Positions 8,359 to 17,613 of a stretch of 50,252 bases of DNA are shown in pieces. Under the pieces are notes generated by a model. The model made no database searches, had not been told where the DNA came from, and worked only from the letters and a program-made list of their open reading frames with translations. Origin of the DNA: a virus; the IMG/VR virus record IMGVR_UViG_3300027985_000559, positions 1 to 50,252 of that record. One strand, 5' to 3'. Numbering within the stretch: the first letter of the stretch is position 1; each line of letters opens with the position of its first letter. Position numbers and translations under genes: made by a program.

Positions 8359-8877
8359 ATGACCGCAGTGTTCCCCGACGGCGTGTCCGTCCTCGGCAAC
8401 GAAGGCCTCTGGTACGTGCCGTCGATCGCGAACCCCGCCACCGGCGTCACGGTCGCCGAGATGACCGCCGGTGTCGCGGTACAGACCGCGATCCGCGGCT
8501 TCAACCCGCAGGGCACCCAGAACAGCAGCCAGGACGTCCGCCTGTCCAGCGTGGACCAGTACGAGAACCCGGGCCGCAACCAGGTGTCGATCGACCCGAT
8601 CGAGGTCGTGTACGACCCGCAGGACCCCGACAACGCCACCAAGTACAAGGCGTACACCGTCCTCGTTCCGAACAGCTCCGGTTTCCTCGTCGACCGCCGC
8701 GGCCTCGCCGAGGGCGACGCCGTCGTCGCAGCGCAGATCGTCGACATCTACACGATCAAGCTGGGTGCCCGGAACCGCGTCAGCGTGGATCCGACGCAGG
8801 AAGGCGGCAAGTTCGCTTCGACGATCAAGCCGTTCGTGTCCGGACCCACCTACCAGGACGTGCCCGTCCTTGCCTGA
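8359..8877 (+). CDS. Major tail (tube) protein
   Basis: 172 residues. It is located just before the chaperone frameshift pair, the standard position of the tube protein. The β-rich sequence has EGLWYVPSIANP near the N-terminus and RRGLAEGDAVVAAQIVDIYTIK in the middle, followed by a short C-terminal strand region, as in actinophage tube proteins. It would stack as hexamers around the tape measure. Strong ribosome site AAGGAG precedes the ATG. A 14-bp perfect hairpin follows the gene, probably limiting downstream expression. Confidence 0.82.
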   Translation: MTAVFPDGVSVLGNEGLWYVPSIANPATGVTVAEMTAGVAVQTAIRGFNPQGTQNSSQDVRLSSVDQYENPGRNQVSIDPIEVVYDPQDPDNATKYKAYTVLVPNSSGFLVDRRGLAEGDAVVAAQIVDIYTIKLGARNRVSVDPTQEGGKFASTIKPFVSGPTYQDVPVLA

Positions 8878-8880
8878 TGC

Positions 8881-8923
8881 CTGGCGCCGGTGTGTGTCTG
8901 GGGTGAGCGCACACCGGCGCCAG
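8881..8923 (+). terminator. Strong hairpin after the tail tube gene (attenuator or partial terminator)
   Basis: CTGGCGCCGGTGTG at 8881-8894 pairs perfectly with CACACCGGCGCCAG at 8910-8923, a 14-bp stem with a 15-nt loop. It lies in the 93-nt gap between the tube gene and the chaperone gene. There is no T tract after it, so it may slow rather than stop transcription or protect the upstream mRNA end. A role in lowering expression of chaperones relative to tube protein is inference. Confidence 0.7.
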
Positions 8924-8970
8924 CCGCCACCCTTCACCCCTACCCGCTTTCTCACCCGAGGGGGAACCTG

Positions 8971-9555
8971 ATGTCGCTTTCCGACCTCCGCGAGCGCGCC
9001 CTGCGCCGCACCGAGGACTCGATCCTGCGCGAGGCGCTGTGCCTCGACGAGGACCTCGCCGAACAGATCACCAGCCTCGCGGTGCGGCTCGACCAGCTCC
9101 GCAGCCGACGCGAAGCTGTCCTGGCCGAAATGAAGGACAACCCGGGAGACCGCCGGCTGTCCTCGAACCCGGTCGCCGACGTCGACGCCGACATTCGCGC
9201 GTGCGACGCCGAACTGCAGAAGGCCCGCGACCGGGCTGACGAGGCGACGATCGTGGTCGTGTTCCGCCGGCTCGTCCCGACCCGCTACGAGCAGATCATC
9301 CAGTCGTGCCGCGGCGACGACGGGCAGGTCGACACCCAGCAGGCGCTGCCCGCGCTGTGCAGCGAGGCCTACATTCGCACCACCACCATCGGCGGCGAAG
9401 ACCTCGAACTGACCTGGCCCGACCTGGTGGAGAAGGTCCTTTCGCACGGCGACCGGGACATGCTCGAGACTGCCGTCCTCAACCACAACCGGTCCTCGGT
9501 GGTGCTTCCTTTCTCGCCGAGGCGCTCCGAGAGCCGGGGACGCGCCAAGAGGTAG
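8971..9555 (+). CDS. Tail assembly chaperone, upstream product (lambda gpG-like)
   Basis: 194 residues from ATG 8971 after a GAGGGGG ribosome site; an in-frame upstream start at 8890 lies in the hairpin region and is rejected. The protein is helical and charged, with a coiled coil around residues 30-90 and LVPTRYEQIIQSC near 105-117. Position between tube and tape measure identifies it as the first chaperone, which coats the tape measure during tail assembly. The C-terminal 15 residues after VVLPF look random, consistent with ribosomes normally leaving this frame by a -1 shift near 9508-9513. Confidence 0.8.
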   Translation: MSLSDLRERALRRTEDSILREALCLDEDLAEQITSLAVRLDQLRSRREAVLAEMKDNPGDRRLSSNPVADVDADIRACDAELQKARDRADEATIVVVFRRLVPTRYEQIIQSCRGDDGQVDTQQALPALCSEAYIRTTTIGGEDLELTWPDLVEKVLSHGDRDMLETAVLNHNRSSVVLPFSPRRSESRGRAKR

Positions 9556-9908
9556 AGGCCTGTATCCGGCTCGGGATCCCGCCACGCCGCTGGCTGGGCT
9601 GGGAACCCACCTGGCATTCCACACCTGACGGGTGGCGTCCCACCCCCGAGTGGGACCCCGTCGACCGGGCCATCATCCTGGCCCACCTCCACAACGAAGA
9701 AGTCCGCTGCACCGGCTGCGGAGGCTATCTCGACGTCACCACCAGCCACGACCAGGCCTACATGGTCGACGAGCAGGTGTGCGGCCAGTGCAAGGCCGTC
9801 GAAATGTGGCGCGAGCAGCACAAGGACACCGACCGGCCGTACCGGCGGGTCGTCGCGTGGGCTGTAACCCGCGCCGAAGCGCTGAAGGCGGCCCGCCGCA
9901 TCACCTGA
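9513..9908 (+). CDS. Tail assembly chaperone, -1 frameshift extension (lambda gpGT-like)
   Basis: This frame is -1 relative to the upstream chaperone and has no start of its own with a ribosome site. Protein-like sequence begins about FLAEALREPGTR at 9510-9513 and ends at 9908. The junction CTT CCT TTC TCG allows tRNA-Phe to slip from TTC to TTT. The ~132-residue extension carries CTGC and CGQC pairs (a probable zinc site) and a C-terminal basic helix. In the family, the fused minor product recruits tube protein while the extension contacts the tape measure. Exact slip site is inference. Confidence 0.7.
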   Translation, partial: LAEALREPGTRQEVEACIRLGIPPRRWLGWEPTWHSTPDGWRPTPEWDPVDRAIILAHLHNEEVRCTGCGGYLDVTTSHDQAYMVDEQVCGQCKAVEMWREQHKDTDRPYRRVVAWAVTRAEALKAARRIT

Positions 9909-9930
9909 ACCGCCGAAGGGGGTGTTGTCT

Positions 9931-12900
9931 GTGACGTCCCGCACCGTCGCCGCGATCTTCGACGCCGACAACAACCGCTACATCGCGAAGGTCCTGCAGA
10001 TGGCGAAAGCCACCCGCGACATGTCCGCCGAAGTGTCGAAGGCTGCGGTGAAGAACCGGCAGGACTGGGACCGGGTCGGGTCCGGGATGCTCCGCACCGG
10101 CACCCTGATCGCCGGCGGCCTCGCACTGGTCACGACAGCCGCGATCCAGTGGCAGTCCGACTTCGCCGGCGTCGCGAAGACAGTGTCGGGGACCCGGGAC
10201 CAGATCGACGCGCTCGAAGGCCAGCTGCGCGGCCTGGCACGCACCATGTCCGCGAGCCACACCGAGATCGCGAGTGTGGCGGCGAACGCTGGCCAGCTGG
10301 GTGTCGCAACGCAGGACATCGCGAAGTTCACCCGGACGATGATCATGCTGGGCGAGTCGACGAACCTGTCCGCGGACGAGGCGTCGACGGCGATCGCCCA
10401 GCTGATGATCATCATGGGCACCGCGCCCGACAAGGTCGACAAGTTGGGCGCTGTCCTGGTCCGGCTCGGCAACAACGGCGCCTCGACCGAATCGCAGATC
10501 GTCGAACTGTCGCAGCGGCTCGCGGGCGCCGGCAGGGCGATCGGCCTGACCGAGGCGCAGCTGATGGGCTACGCGTCCGCGATCGCCTCGACGGGCATGA
10601 ACGTGGAGGCGGGCGGCACCGCCATGTCGCGGACGTTCATCACGCTGGACCGGATCGTGTCCGGGTCGGGATCGAAACTGAAGGCGCTCACCGCCCTGAT
10701 GGGTGACGAGTGGCCGCAGGCGTTCCGGGACGACGCGTCCGGTGCCGTGCAGGCGTTCATCGAGAAGCTCGCCTCGGTGCAGCAGTCCGGCGGGTCGGTC
10801 ACGAAGGTTCTCGACCAGCTGGGCATCAAGAGCATCTACCAGACCGATGTGCTTCGCCGTCTCGCCGGCGCCGCGAACAGTGCCGGCCAGTCCGGGAAGC
10901 TGCTGGCCGAGCAGCTCGGCTACGCGAACGACGAGATGGGTAAGGGCACCGCGCTCCTCATCGAGTACCAGAAGCGGCAGCAGACCGCGGCCGCCAGGGT
11001 CGAGATCGCGTGGAACAACATCAAGGATGCTGCGATCGACATGGGCGCCTCGCTGCTTCCGGTGGTTGCGCAGGGCGCCGATCAGCTCGCCCGGTTCGCC
11101 CATTCGTGGGAGTCGCTGCCCGGGCCGGTGAAGAACGGGGCTGTTCAGCTGGCGGCCGCGGCAGCCGCAACCCTGCTCGTCGGCGGGGCCACCATGAAGG
11201 CGATCGGTGTCGTGTCGAACCTGGCCGCGTCGTACGCGAACCTGGCGGCCGACGCACCGAAGGCGGCCGCTGCGCTCCGCGGACTCGGCGTGGCCGGGCT
11301 GGCTGTGGGAGCCGTGACCGTCGCCCTCCACGCCTACGGCGCCGCGCTGGAGGATGCCGCGTCGAAGACCCAACAGAAGGCCTCCGACATCTCCAAGGGA
11401 ATCCTCGAGGCATTCAACCAGGGCAAGACGTACCAGATCCAGATCGACGTGCCCGAGGTGACGTTCCCGGGATCGGGAAGCACCGACCGGATCTCGTCCC
11501 TGGAAGAGGCGTTCCGGCAGATGTACGGCGACAACAACCGGTGGAACATCGACTCGGCCGAGTGGGCGTCGAACCTGCTGACCGGCACCGGGTCGCTGAA
11601 GCTGATCCAGCAGCAGCTCGACCAGTACGACCGGGGCCTGGCCGATCTCGCCGCGTCCGGTAACGCGGAAGCGGCGGCCGCCGGGTTCCGCAGCATCGCT
11701 GACGCCGCCGCCGCGGCCGGCGTGCCGATGGAGAAAGTCCTGCCCACCTTCGACGACTACCGCCAGCAGCTCGACCTGGTCGCCCAAGGGCTCGGCCTGC
11801 AAGGCCAGATCTCCGAGCAGGAGTACGTCGACTGGATGGGCGGCAAGATCCCCGCCGCCGTGCAGAAGGCGACCGCGGCCGGAGGCAGCATGGTCGACAG
11901 CCTCACCGACCAGCAGAAGGCGTTCGCCGGAGTGTCCGACTCGGCACTCGACGCGGTGAAGGCCATCGAGAACTTCCATGCGAAAGCGCTCGCGCTGCGC
12001 GGCAACGAGCTGGGTGTGGTGCAGACCTTCCAGGCGGCGTTCGACCCGTACAAGGAAGGCGGAATGAAGAAGGGCGGCGGGTTCAGCCTGAAGAGCGCCG
12101 GCGGGCAGCGGAACAACACGCAGGTGTTGGGCATCGCATCCCAGGCGAACACCTACCTGGACTCGCTGAAGGCTGCCGGGGCGGAGACCGTCACGATCGA
12201 GCGGGCCACGCAGAAGTGGCGCGACAAGCTCGCCGACGCCTACGTGTACGGCGGGAAGACCCGCGACGAGGCTGAGGCTCTCGCGAACATCTACGTCGGG
12301 CTGTCGGACGAGTCAGGGCCGACGTTCGGAGCGCCCGGCCTGACGACCACGAAGAAGGAGGCGGAGGAGCTCGACAACATCTTGAAGGACTTCCCCGACC
12401 AGGTGGATGTGCCGATCCTCGCCCCGGGGGCGCGGCCGTCGAAGAAGGACGTCGACGACTTCATGACGAGCGTGAAGGGCGCCCCCAAGTCGGTGCAGAC
12501 CGAGATCCGCACGATCGCCGAGCTGGGCGGCATCGACAAGGCGCGGGCGGCGTGGAAGGCGTGGAAGCCGGCCCCGAAGCCTCTGCCGGCCAAGCCGTAC
12601 CTGACGAAGTCGACGTTGACGGTGACGGTGCTGGCGAAGGTCCGGTACCGGATCAACGGCGGCCCGGCGTTCTCCGCTGACGGCGCCGACGGCATGATCC
12701 TGACCCGGTCCGGTAACGCCGTCATCAAGTCCTTCGAGTCCGGCGGGTTCTTCAAGCCGTCGATCGGGTCGCAGCAGCCCCGCATCGAAACGAACCGTGG
12801 CGGCGGCATCCGCTGGTCGGAGTGGGGCGCCGGCCCGTGGGAGGCGTTCGTGTCGGGCCATCCGGCGAAGCGGGACCGGTCCCGCGAGATCGCAACCGAA

Positions 12901-13104
12901 ACCGTCGGCCGGCTCGGCGGGACCGTGGAGTGGCGTAACGCCGACGGCGGTCTGCGGGACTACCAGCAGTACGCCCGGACCCCGTCGCAGGGCCCGTCCG
13001 TGACGGTGCAGGTGACGACGGTGAACCCGGTCGCAGAGCCTGCCTCCATCACCACGAACCGGGCGTTGCAGACCGCCGCAGCGGTGGGAAGGTTCGGCAA
13101 CTGA
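9931..13104 (+). CDS. Tape measure protein
   Basis: 1,057 residues from GTG 9931, chosen because AAGGGGG is 8 nt upstream; GTG 9922 overlaps that site. The N-terminal ~250 residues match the TP901-type tape measure core: VSGTRDQIDALEGQLRGLAR, NLSADEASTAIAQL and GMNVEAGGTAMSRTFI. Hydrophobic segments near residues 410-460 (AAAAATLLVGGATMKAIGVV and a second after it) could be membrane-inserting. The C-terminus ends in Thr/Val-rich sequence. It sets tail length and is ejected with DNA. By the usual 0.15 nm per residue, tail length would be about 155-160 nm. Confidence 0.92.
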   Translation: MTSRTVAAIFDADNNRYIAKVLQMAKATRDMSAEVSKAAVKNRQDWDRVGSGMLRTGTLIAGGLALVTTAAIQWQSDFAGVAKTVSGTRDQIDALEGQLRGLARTMSASHTEIASVAANAGQLGVATQDIAKFTRTMIMLGESTNLSADEASTAIAQLMIIMGTAPDKVDKLGAVLVRLGNNGASTESQIVELSQRLAGAGRAIGLTEAQLMGYASAIASTGMNVEAGGTAMSRTFITLDRIVSGSGSKLKALTALMGDEWPQAFRDDASGAVQAFIEKLASVQQSGGSVTKVLDQLGIKSIYQTDVLRRLAGAANSAGQSGKLLAEQLGYANDEMGKGTALLIEYQKRQQTAAARVEIAWNNIKDAAIDMGASLLPVVAQGADQLARFAHSWESLPGPVKNGAVQLAAAAAATLLVGGATMKAIGVVSNLAASYANLAADAPKAAAALRGLGVAGLAVGAVTVALHAYGAALEDAASKTQQKASDISKGILEAFNQGKTYQIQIDVPEVTFPGSGSTDRISSLEEAFRQMYGDNNRWNIDSAEWASNLLTGTGSLKLIQQQLDQYDRGLADLAASGNAEAAAAGFRSIADAAAAAGVPMEKVLPTFDDYRQQLDLVAQGLGLQGQISEQEYVDWMGGKIPAAVQKATAAGGSMVDSLTDQQKAFAGVSDSALDAVKAIENFHAKALALRGNELGVVQTFQAAFDPYKEGGMKKGGGFSLKSAGGQRNNTQVLGIASQANTYLDSLKAAGAETVTIERATQKWRDKLADAYVYGGKTRDEAEALANIYVGLSDESGPTFGAPGLTTTKKEAEELDNILKDFPDQVDVPILAPGARPSKKDVDDFMTSVKGAPKSVQTEIRTIAELGGIDKARAAWKAWKPAPKPLPAKPYLTKSTLTVTVLAKVRYRINGGPAFSADGADGMILTRSGNAVIKSFESGGFFKPSIGSQQPRIETNRGGGIRWSEWGAGPWEAFVSGHPAKRDRSREIATETVGRLGGTVEWRNADGGLRDYQQYARTPSQGPSVTVQVTTVNPVAEPASITTNRALQTAAAVGRFGN

Positions 13105-13934
13105 TGGGTGACATCACGTGGAAGCTCAACAGCTACGACCTCGACGAAGCGCTCGGCGCCTTCCTCACCGACATCTCGGTGTGGCGGCCCAACGTGACGA
13201 CCCGCCGCTCCCCCATCACCATCCCGGGAGTCCACGGCACCACCAGCCCGGCCCGTGTCGTGTTCGACGAGCCGCAGGTCACGATCAGCCCGAAATGGAA
13301 CTGCGCAGACCAGGCGGAGTTGGAGGAGAAGACGAACCAGGCGCGGGCCCTGTTCACCCAGCCCACGCTGCTGCTGGGCAGGGTGTCGGGAGGGTTGGAG
13401 ACCGCCGCGAAAGCCGACCTGGTGTCCATCAGCGAAAGCGACTTCATCGTCGGCCAGACCGCAACCTGCACGGTCCTTCTCGCCATCCCCGGCGTGTTCT
13501 TCCGCTCCCCCGTCGTGACCGGCGACGACATCGACTTCTCCACTGACCTGGCCAGCGTCGAGATCCCCGGCCTGTCCGGATCCACCGGTCCTGTTCCGGA
13601 CGCGACGATCCGCATCACCGGGCCCTGCACCAACCCGTACGTGACCGATCCGTTGAGCGGCACCGGCATGTCGTGGCCCGGCAGCATCGACGCCGGCCAG
13701 TACCTGTTCCTGCGCCCGCGCCCGCTCACCGGCCGAGTGTCCACCGACCCCGACAGTTGGGTTGCTGGCGGAACCGACGTGTCGGCCGCGGTCAGCTTCC
13801 CGGCGGCCGGCCGGCTGCAGATGTGGCCCGTCGTGCAGACAGCGACGACCCGGAAGGTGCTGCTGTCCGCGTCCGGCAGCGCGAAGACCGCCGCAACGAA
13901 GCTTGCCGTCCGCGCGCAGGGGAGCTACCTGTGA
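13104..13934 (+). CDS. Distal tail protein (Dit-like minor tail protein)
   Basis: 276 residues, ATG overlapping the tape measure stop by one base. It follows the tape measure, the usual place of the distal tail protein that caps the tube and holds the hub. The N-terminal half has the Dit-type RRSPITIPGVHG and TISPKWNC run; the C-terminal half is a β-sandwich-like domain (DATIRITGPCTNP, PGSIDAGQYLFLR). It ends in a 4-nt GTGA overlap with the next gene, indicating coupled translation. Confidence 0.8.
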   Translation: MGDITWKLNSYDLDEALGAFLTDISVWRPNVTTRRSPITIPGVHGTTSPARVVFDEPQVTISPKWNCADQAELEEKTNQARALFTQPTLLLGRVSGGLETAAKADLVSISESDFIVGQTATCTVLLAIPGVFFRSPVVTGDDIDFSTDLASVEIPGLSGSTGPVPDATIRITGPCTNPYVTDPLSGTGMSWPGSIDAGQYLFLRPRPLTGRVSTDPDSWVAGGTDVSAAVSFPAAGRLQMWPVVQTATTRKVLLSASGSAKTAATKLAVRAQGSYL

Positions 13935-16900
13935 GCTACGACCTGCGCCTGCGCGCCTACAACCCCGGCACCGACACGCCGCTGGGCCTGCTCCCCGAAG
14001 CGCTGTCGTGGCAGGCGTCGATCGTCCACAACGACGACGGCGCCCTCAACCTGAAGTACTCCGAGATCGCCGAGAACGGCGCGATCGCCGCCCGCGGCCT
14101 GGACGCCGGCCTCGACGTGGCCCTCGAAGTCAACTGGGGCGACGACCCGGACGGCTGGGTCGAGCCGGACAATGCCCGGTTCCTGATGGTGGGCGACGAC
14201 TACGACCGGACCGATCCGGCGCTGGCCCGCGACCTGAACCTGCCGTCGTGGTCGTGGCTGCTGAACAAGATCTGCGACCTGAACCTGGCCGAGTTGAAGG
14301 GCTCGAAGAGCAAGTACGCCGGCATGCGCGTCTTCTGGTCCACCTCCGACGTCGGGGACGTCGTGAAGCGGCTCCTGGACGAGCACGACGCCCGCCCTGG
14401 CCCCGCGGTGCCTGTGCTGCGGGACTCGTGGACGTCGACGACGGACTCGGCTGGCGAGGTGTGGGCGAAACAGCTGGGCAAGGATGTGGACGGCCGCGCG
14501 TTCCCGGCCGGGCAGCCGCTCCGCGACCGGCTCGCGACGTTCGCGAAGAACGAGCTGTGCGACTGGCGGACCCGCGGCCGCGGCCTGCGGATCTACAACC
14601 CGAACAGCGGGTTCGTCGACCGGTCCGCGACGGTGCACCTGAGGTACGGCTCGGAGCTGTCGGATGCCCCGTCGAAGACGTCGCAAGCTGACAGGGTCGC
14701 GCGGCTCCTCGTCCGCGGCGACGGCAAGCACAAGGTCACCGAGACCGACCCTGCGGTGCCGGAGCACTACGGCCGGTGGGAGGCGATGCTCGACTGTGCT
14801 GGTGTCACCGACGAGGACGACCTCGAGGATGCCGGGCAGGCTGAGCTTGCCGACCGGAACCGGATCAAGGGCCAGTACACCCGCACCCTGACGATGAGCG
14901 ACGAGGAAGGCTGCTTCCTGCCGTTCCGCGACTACCAGGTCGGGGATTGGGTGACCGCGCCCGGCGCGTCAGCCGATGAGGTGCTGCGGGTGATGCAGAT
15001 CACGATCACAAGGGACGAACAGGGCGGCCTGTCGGGGAATGTGGTGCTGGGTGACCGGTTCACCAGCGCAGACCTTGCGCTGGCCGGCCGCGTGTCGGCG
15101 ATCACCGACGGCACGAGCGGCGTGTCCGGGAACGGCGCCACCCCGAAGGTTCTGATCGACACCCGGCAGCCTGCCGCGCCGACCGGTCTCACCCTCGACC
15201 AGTCGCTGTACCTGGACGTGTGGGGCCACCATCAGGGGCGCCTGTCGGCATCCTGGGATGAGGTGACGACCGCGACCGACGGCACCCAGCTGGATGTTCA
15301 GGGCTACGAACTGTGGGGGCAGCCGCAAACCACGCCCGCGTCGACGTGGCGTCGCGTGACCCAGGCGACAGGCGTGTCGGTAGTCACGGAGCCGTTCGAG
15401 GTCGGCTCGACGTGGCTGTTCGCGGTGCAGGCGGTCGGTGTGACCACCACCGAGACCGGACTCCAGTCGGCGCAGGTCGAGATCTCGTTCGGTGTCGACT
15501 CCGACTCCCCCAACACGCCGTCCACACCAACCGTGTACCCCTACCTCGGGACTCTCGTGGTGGGCTGGGACGGCCAGGACAGTGCCGGTGACGGGATGCC
15601 TCCCGACTTCGCGCTGTGCCGGGTCGAGATCTCCACCGACGGGGTGTCGTGGAGCATCAAGGACCGGTTCCTCGGCGCCGGCACAGTGTCGCTATCCGGC
15701 CTCTCCTATGGCGTGGAACACTTCGCCCGGCTGGTTGCGCTCGACCTGTCAGGGAACGCGTCCGGGCCGTCTCTGGTCGCGTCCGGGACGCCGGAGTCGG
15801 CCGGGCAGATCCTGACCGGCGAACTGGACGCCGGCGAAACCGTCAGGGTCGGGCCCGCCGCCGGGAACCATGTGGAGCTGAAGTACAACGGCTTCTTCGC
15901 CTACGCCCTCACCGCTGCCGGTGTGGTGCCGGTCATCAAGTTGGGCACCGGCGACAGCGACGTGTTCACCCTCACCGACGGGGACGGGAACCGTCTGGCT
16001 TCAATCCTCGGGACTGGCGCTGCCAGCTTCCAAGCACTCGACACGGAGGTACTGATGGTGGCCGGTGATGAGCTCGACGACATCCTGGCGGCGCTGCCGC
16101 AGGGCCTGATCGGCAGGGCGGCGAAGACGACCGACTCGGCCAGCATCGGGTCGACCGAGACCGCCTACATGGAGTTCCGGGCAGTGCTGCCGAAGGGCCG
16201 CCAGATCCGGTTCGAACTGCCGTCGTTCTACGCGGTGGCGTCCGCGTCTGGGTGCATCACGCACTACAACGTGAGGGTCGCCTACGACGGCACGGCGGTG
16301 TCCACGACGAGCGACCTGTTCGCTTCCACGCGCGCCTACCACGCGACGACGTACCAGACGAAGGTCGAGCCGATCGCGATCGAGTTCGACACCGCCGACC
16401 AGGTGGCGGATCTGCGGGAGGTCCGGTTCCTGCTCACCGCCTACCGGGCGAGCGGGTCGGGCACGTTCGTGATCAAGTCCCAGGTCGAGGCGACGACCCC
16501 GGTGCAGATGCTGCTGTACGACTCTGGTCTGCCGGTCGGGAACGCGGGCGTCGACAACACGGTGATCCGCAGGGTGTCGACGTGGAACCCGTCGAGTGTG
16601 CTGCTGAACGGCGCCGTCCCGATCGGTGCCGGGGACCATCTCGGGTGGGGTTCCTCCGGGGCGCAGTGGGCGCAGGCGTTGTTCCTCGACACGGCGGTGC
16701 TGGGTGAGACGGACAAGTCGATCCCGTCCGCGTTGGCGGGCGCCACGATCGAGAAGGTTGAAGCGATCCTGTACCTCGACCCGTTCGAGGACAACGCGTG
16801 GATCATGGGCGCGATCCGCGCGAACGACCTTGTGGCTGCCGACACCACGGTGCCGTCTGGTACCGCGGTCGAGTTCGAGAAGAACACGACGTCCCGGTGG

Positions 16901-17038
16901 AAGGTGACGGTCGACATCACCTCGATCTTCGCCGGGACGGCGAGGGGCCTGTGGATCGGCTATCCGGTGTCTGACCCGGGTGGGTGCTGGACGGACGCTG
17001 CGACCCCGCTGCAGCTGCGGATCACCTACAAGCGGTGA
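13931..17038 (+). CDS. Large tail hub/tip protein with fibronectin type III-like domains
   Basis: 1,035 residues from GTG 13931. The first ~400 residues have the pattern of actinophage second minor tail proteins that form the hub under the distal tail ring (LRAYNPGTDTPLG, RFLMVGDDYDRTDP). Residues about 415-620 contain two fibronectin III-like units (APTGLTLD, VQGYELWGQP, TWLFAVQAVGV; then a second with RVEISTDGVSW and FARLVALDLSGN). The C-terminal ~330 residues are β-rich and probably surface-exposed. No lytic enzyme motif was seen. Host-surface contact is likely. Confidence 0.8.
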   Translation: MSYDLRLRAYNPGTDTPLGLLPEALSWQASIVHNDDGALNLKYSEIAENGAIAARGLDAGLDVALEVNWGDDPDGWVEPDNARFLMVGDDYDRTDPALARDLNLPSWSWLLNKICDLNLAELKGSKSKYAGMRVFWSTSDVGDVVKRLLDEHDARPGPAVPVLRDSWTSTTDSAGEVWAKQLGKDVDGRAFPAGQPLRDRLATFAKNELCDWRTRGRGLRIYNPNSGFVDRSATVHLRYGSELSDAPSKTSQADRVARLLVRGDGKHKVTETDPAVPEHYGRWEAMLDCAGVTDEDDLEDAGQAELADRNRIKGQYTRTLTMSDEEGCFLPFRDYQVGDWVTAPGASADEVLRVMQITITRDEQGGLSGNVVLGDRFTSADLALAGRVSAITDGTSGVSGNGATPKVLIDTRQPAAPTGLTLDQSLYLDVWGHHQGRLSASWDEVTTATDGTQLDVQGYELWGQPQTTPASTWRRVTQATGVSVVTEPFEVGSTWLFAVQAVGVTTTETGLQSAQVEISFGVDSDSPNTPSTPTVYPYLGTLVVGWDGQDSAGDGMPPDFALCRVEISTDGVSWSIKDRFLGAGTVSLSGLSYGVEHFARLVALDLSGNASGPSLVASGTPESAGQILTGELDAGETVRVGPAAGNHVELKYNGFFAYALTAAGVVPVIKLGTGDSDVFTLTDGDGNRLASILGTGAASFQALDTEVLMVAGDELDDILAALPQGLIGRAAKTTDSASIGSTETAYMEFRAVLPKGRQIRFELPSFYAVASASGCITHYNVRVAYDGTAVSTTSDLFASTRAYHATTYQTKVEPIAIEFDTADQVADLREVRFLLTAYRASGSGTFVIKSQVEATTPVQMLLYDSGLPVGNAGVDNTVIRRVSTWNPSSVLLNGAVPIGAGDHLGWGSSGAQWAQALFLDTAVLGETDKSIPSALAGATIEKVEAILYLDPFEDNAWIMGAIRANDLVAADTTVPSGTAVEFEKNTTSRWKVTVDITSIFAGTARGLWIGYPVSDPGGCWTDAATPLQLRITYKR

Positions 17039-17042
17039 CGCG

Positions 17043-17459
17043 ATGACCAAGATCAAGCTGATCCTGACCGCCCGCCCCCTCTGGGTACTTCCAGTCCTCG
17101 TCATCGTCGCCCTGATCGCCGGCATCGCCGCAGGCGTGCAAATCCCCCTGCCGCCCAACATCCGCGGCCCGCTGGTCGACATCAACGACGGCATCCTGAT
17201 CGCGTTCATCGTCGCCCTCGGCGGCATCCTCGCCCAGCTCTACTCCCGGGTAGGGAAGCTCGAAGAGCGCATCGGAGCCGTGGAGGCCGCGAAGGATGAG
17301 GCGCTGGACAAGCTGACCGCTGCGGCGTCGTTCATCAACCGGATCGGCCTGTGGCTGGCGAAGGACCAGCGGGGAGAGATGCCGCAGCCGCCCGAGCAGA
17401 TCCTGCCCCACCTCGACGCTGAACTCTGGCCGCAAGACGCTGTCGGCGGCACCGACTGA
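17043..17459 (+). CDS. Two-helix membrane protein of the lysis region (possible holin partner)
   Basis: 138 residues from ATG 17043. Two hydrophobic segments (WVLPVLVIVALIAGIAAGV near residues 13-32 and GILIAFIVALGGILAQLY near 49-67) are followed by a long charged coiled coil (KLEERIGAVEAAKDEALDKL) and a Pro-rich C-terminus. It sits between the tail hub gene and the endolysin. A two-helix protein before an endolysin is often a holin or antiholin, but a clearer r1t-type holin lies at 19159. It could also anchor the tail or regulate lysis. Function uncertain. Confidence 0.7.
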   Translation: MTKIKLILTARPLWVLPVLVIVALIAGIAAGVQIPLPPNIRGPLVDINDGILIAFIVALGGILAQLYSRVGKLEERIGAVEAAKDEALDKLTAAASFINRIGLWLAKDQRGEMPQPPEQILPHLDAELWPQDAVGGTD

Positions 17460-17496
17460 CCCATCACCACCAACCCCGAGAGAGGGGCGCTTCACC

Positions 17497-17613
17497 ATGC
17501 CTGAATCCGATGCGGATCTGATCGCCCAGCGCGAGGAGCAGGACACCGAACTCGACGGCTGGACCCCACCCATCGATGAGCCCGAGGACGGAACCGACGA
17601 GGAGGTGCAGTGA
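17497..17613 (+). CDS. Very small acidic protein before the endolysin
   Basis: 38 residues, ATG 17497 preceded by GAGAGGGG. The sequence is strongly acidic (DEPEDGTDEEV at the end). Its stop overlaps the endolysin ATG by one base (TGATG), so its translation probably feeds the endolysin. Function unknown; it may mainly be a translational leader. Confidence 0.55.
   Translation: MPESDADLIAQREEQDTELDGWTPPIDEPEDGTDEEVQ

Noticed and set aside
9901-11979. Opposite-strand frame of 692 codons over the tape measure gene
   Set aside because: Mirrors tape measure codons; no recognisable domain; tape measure frame is well supported.
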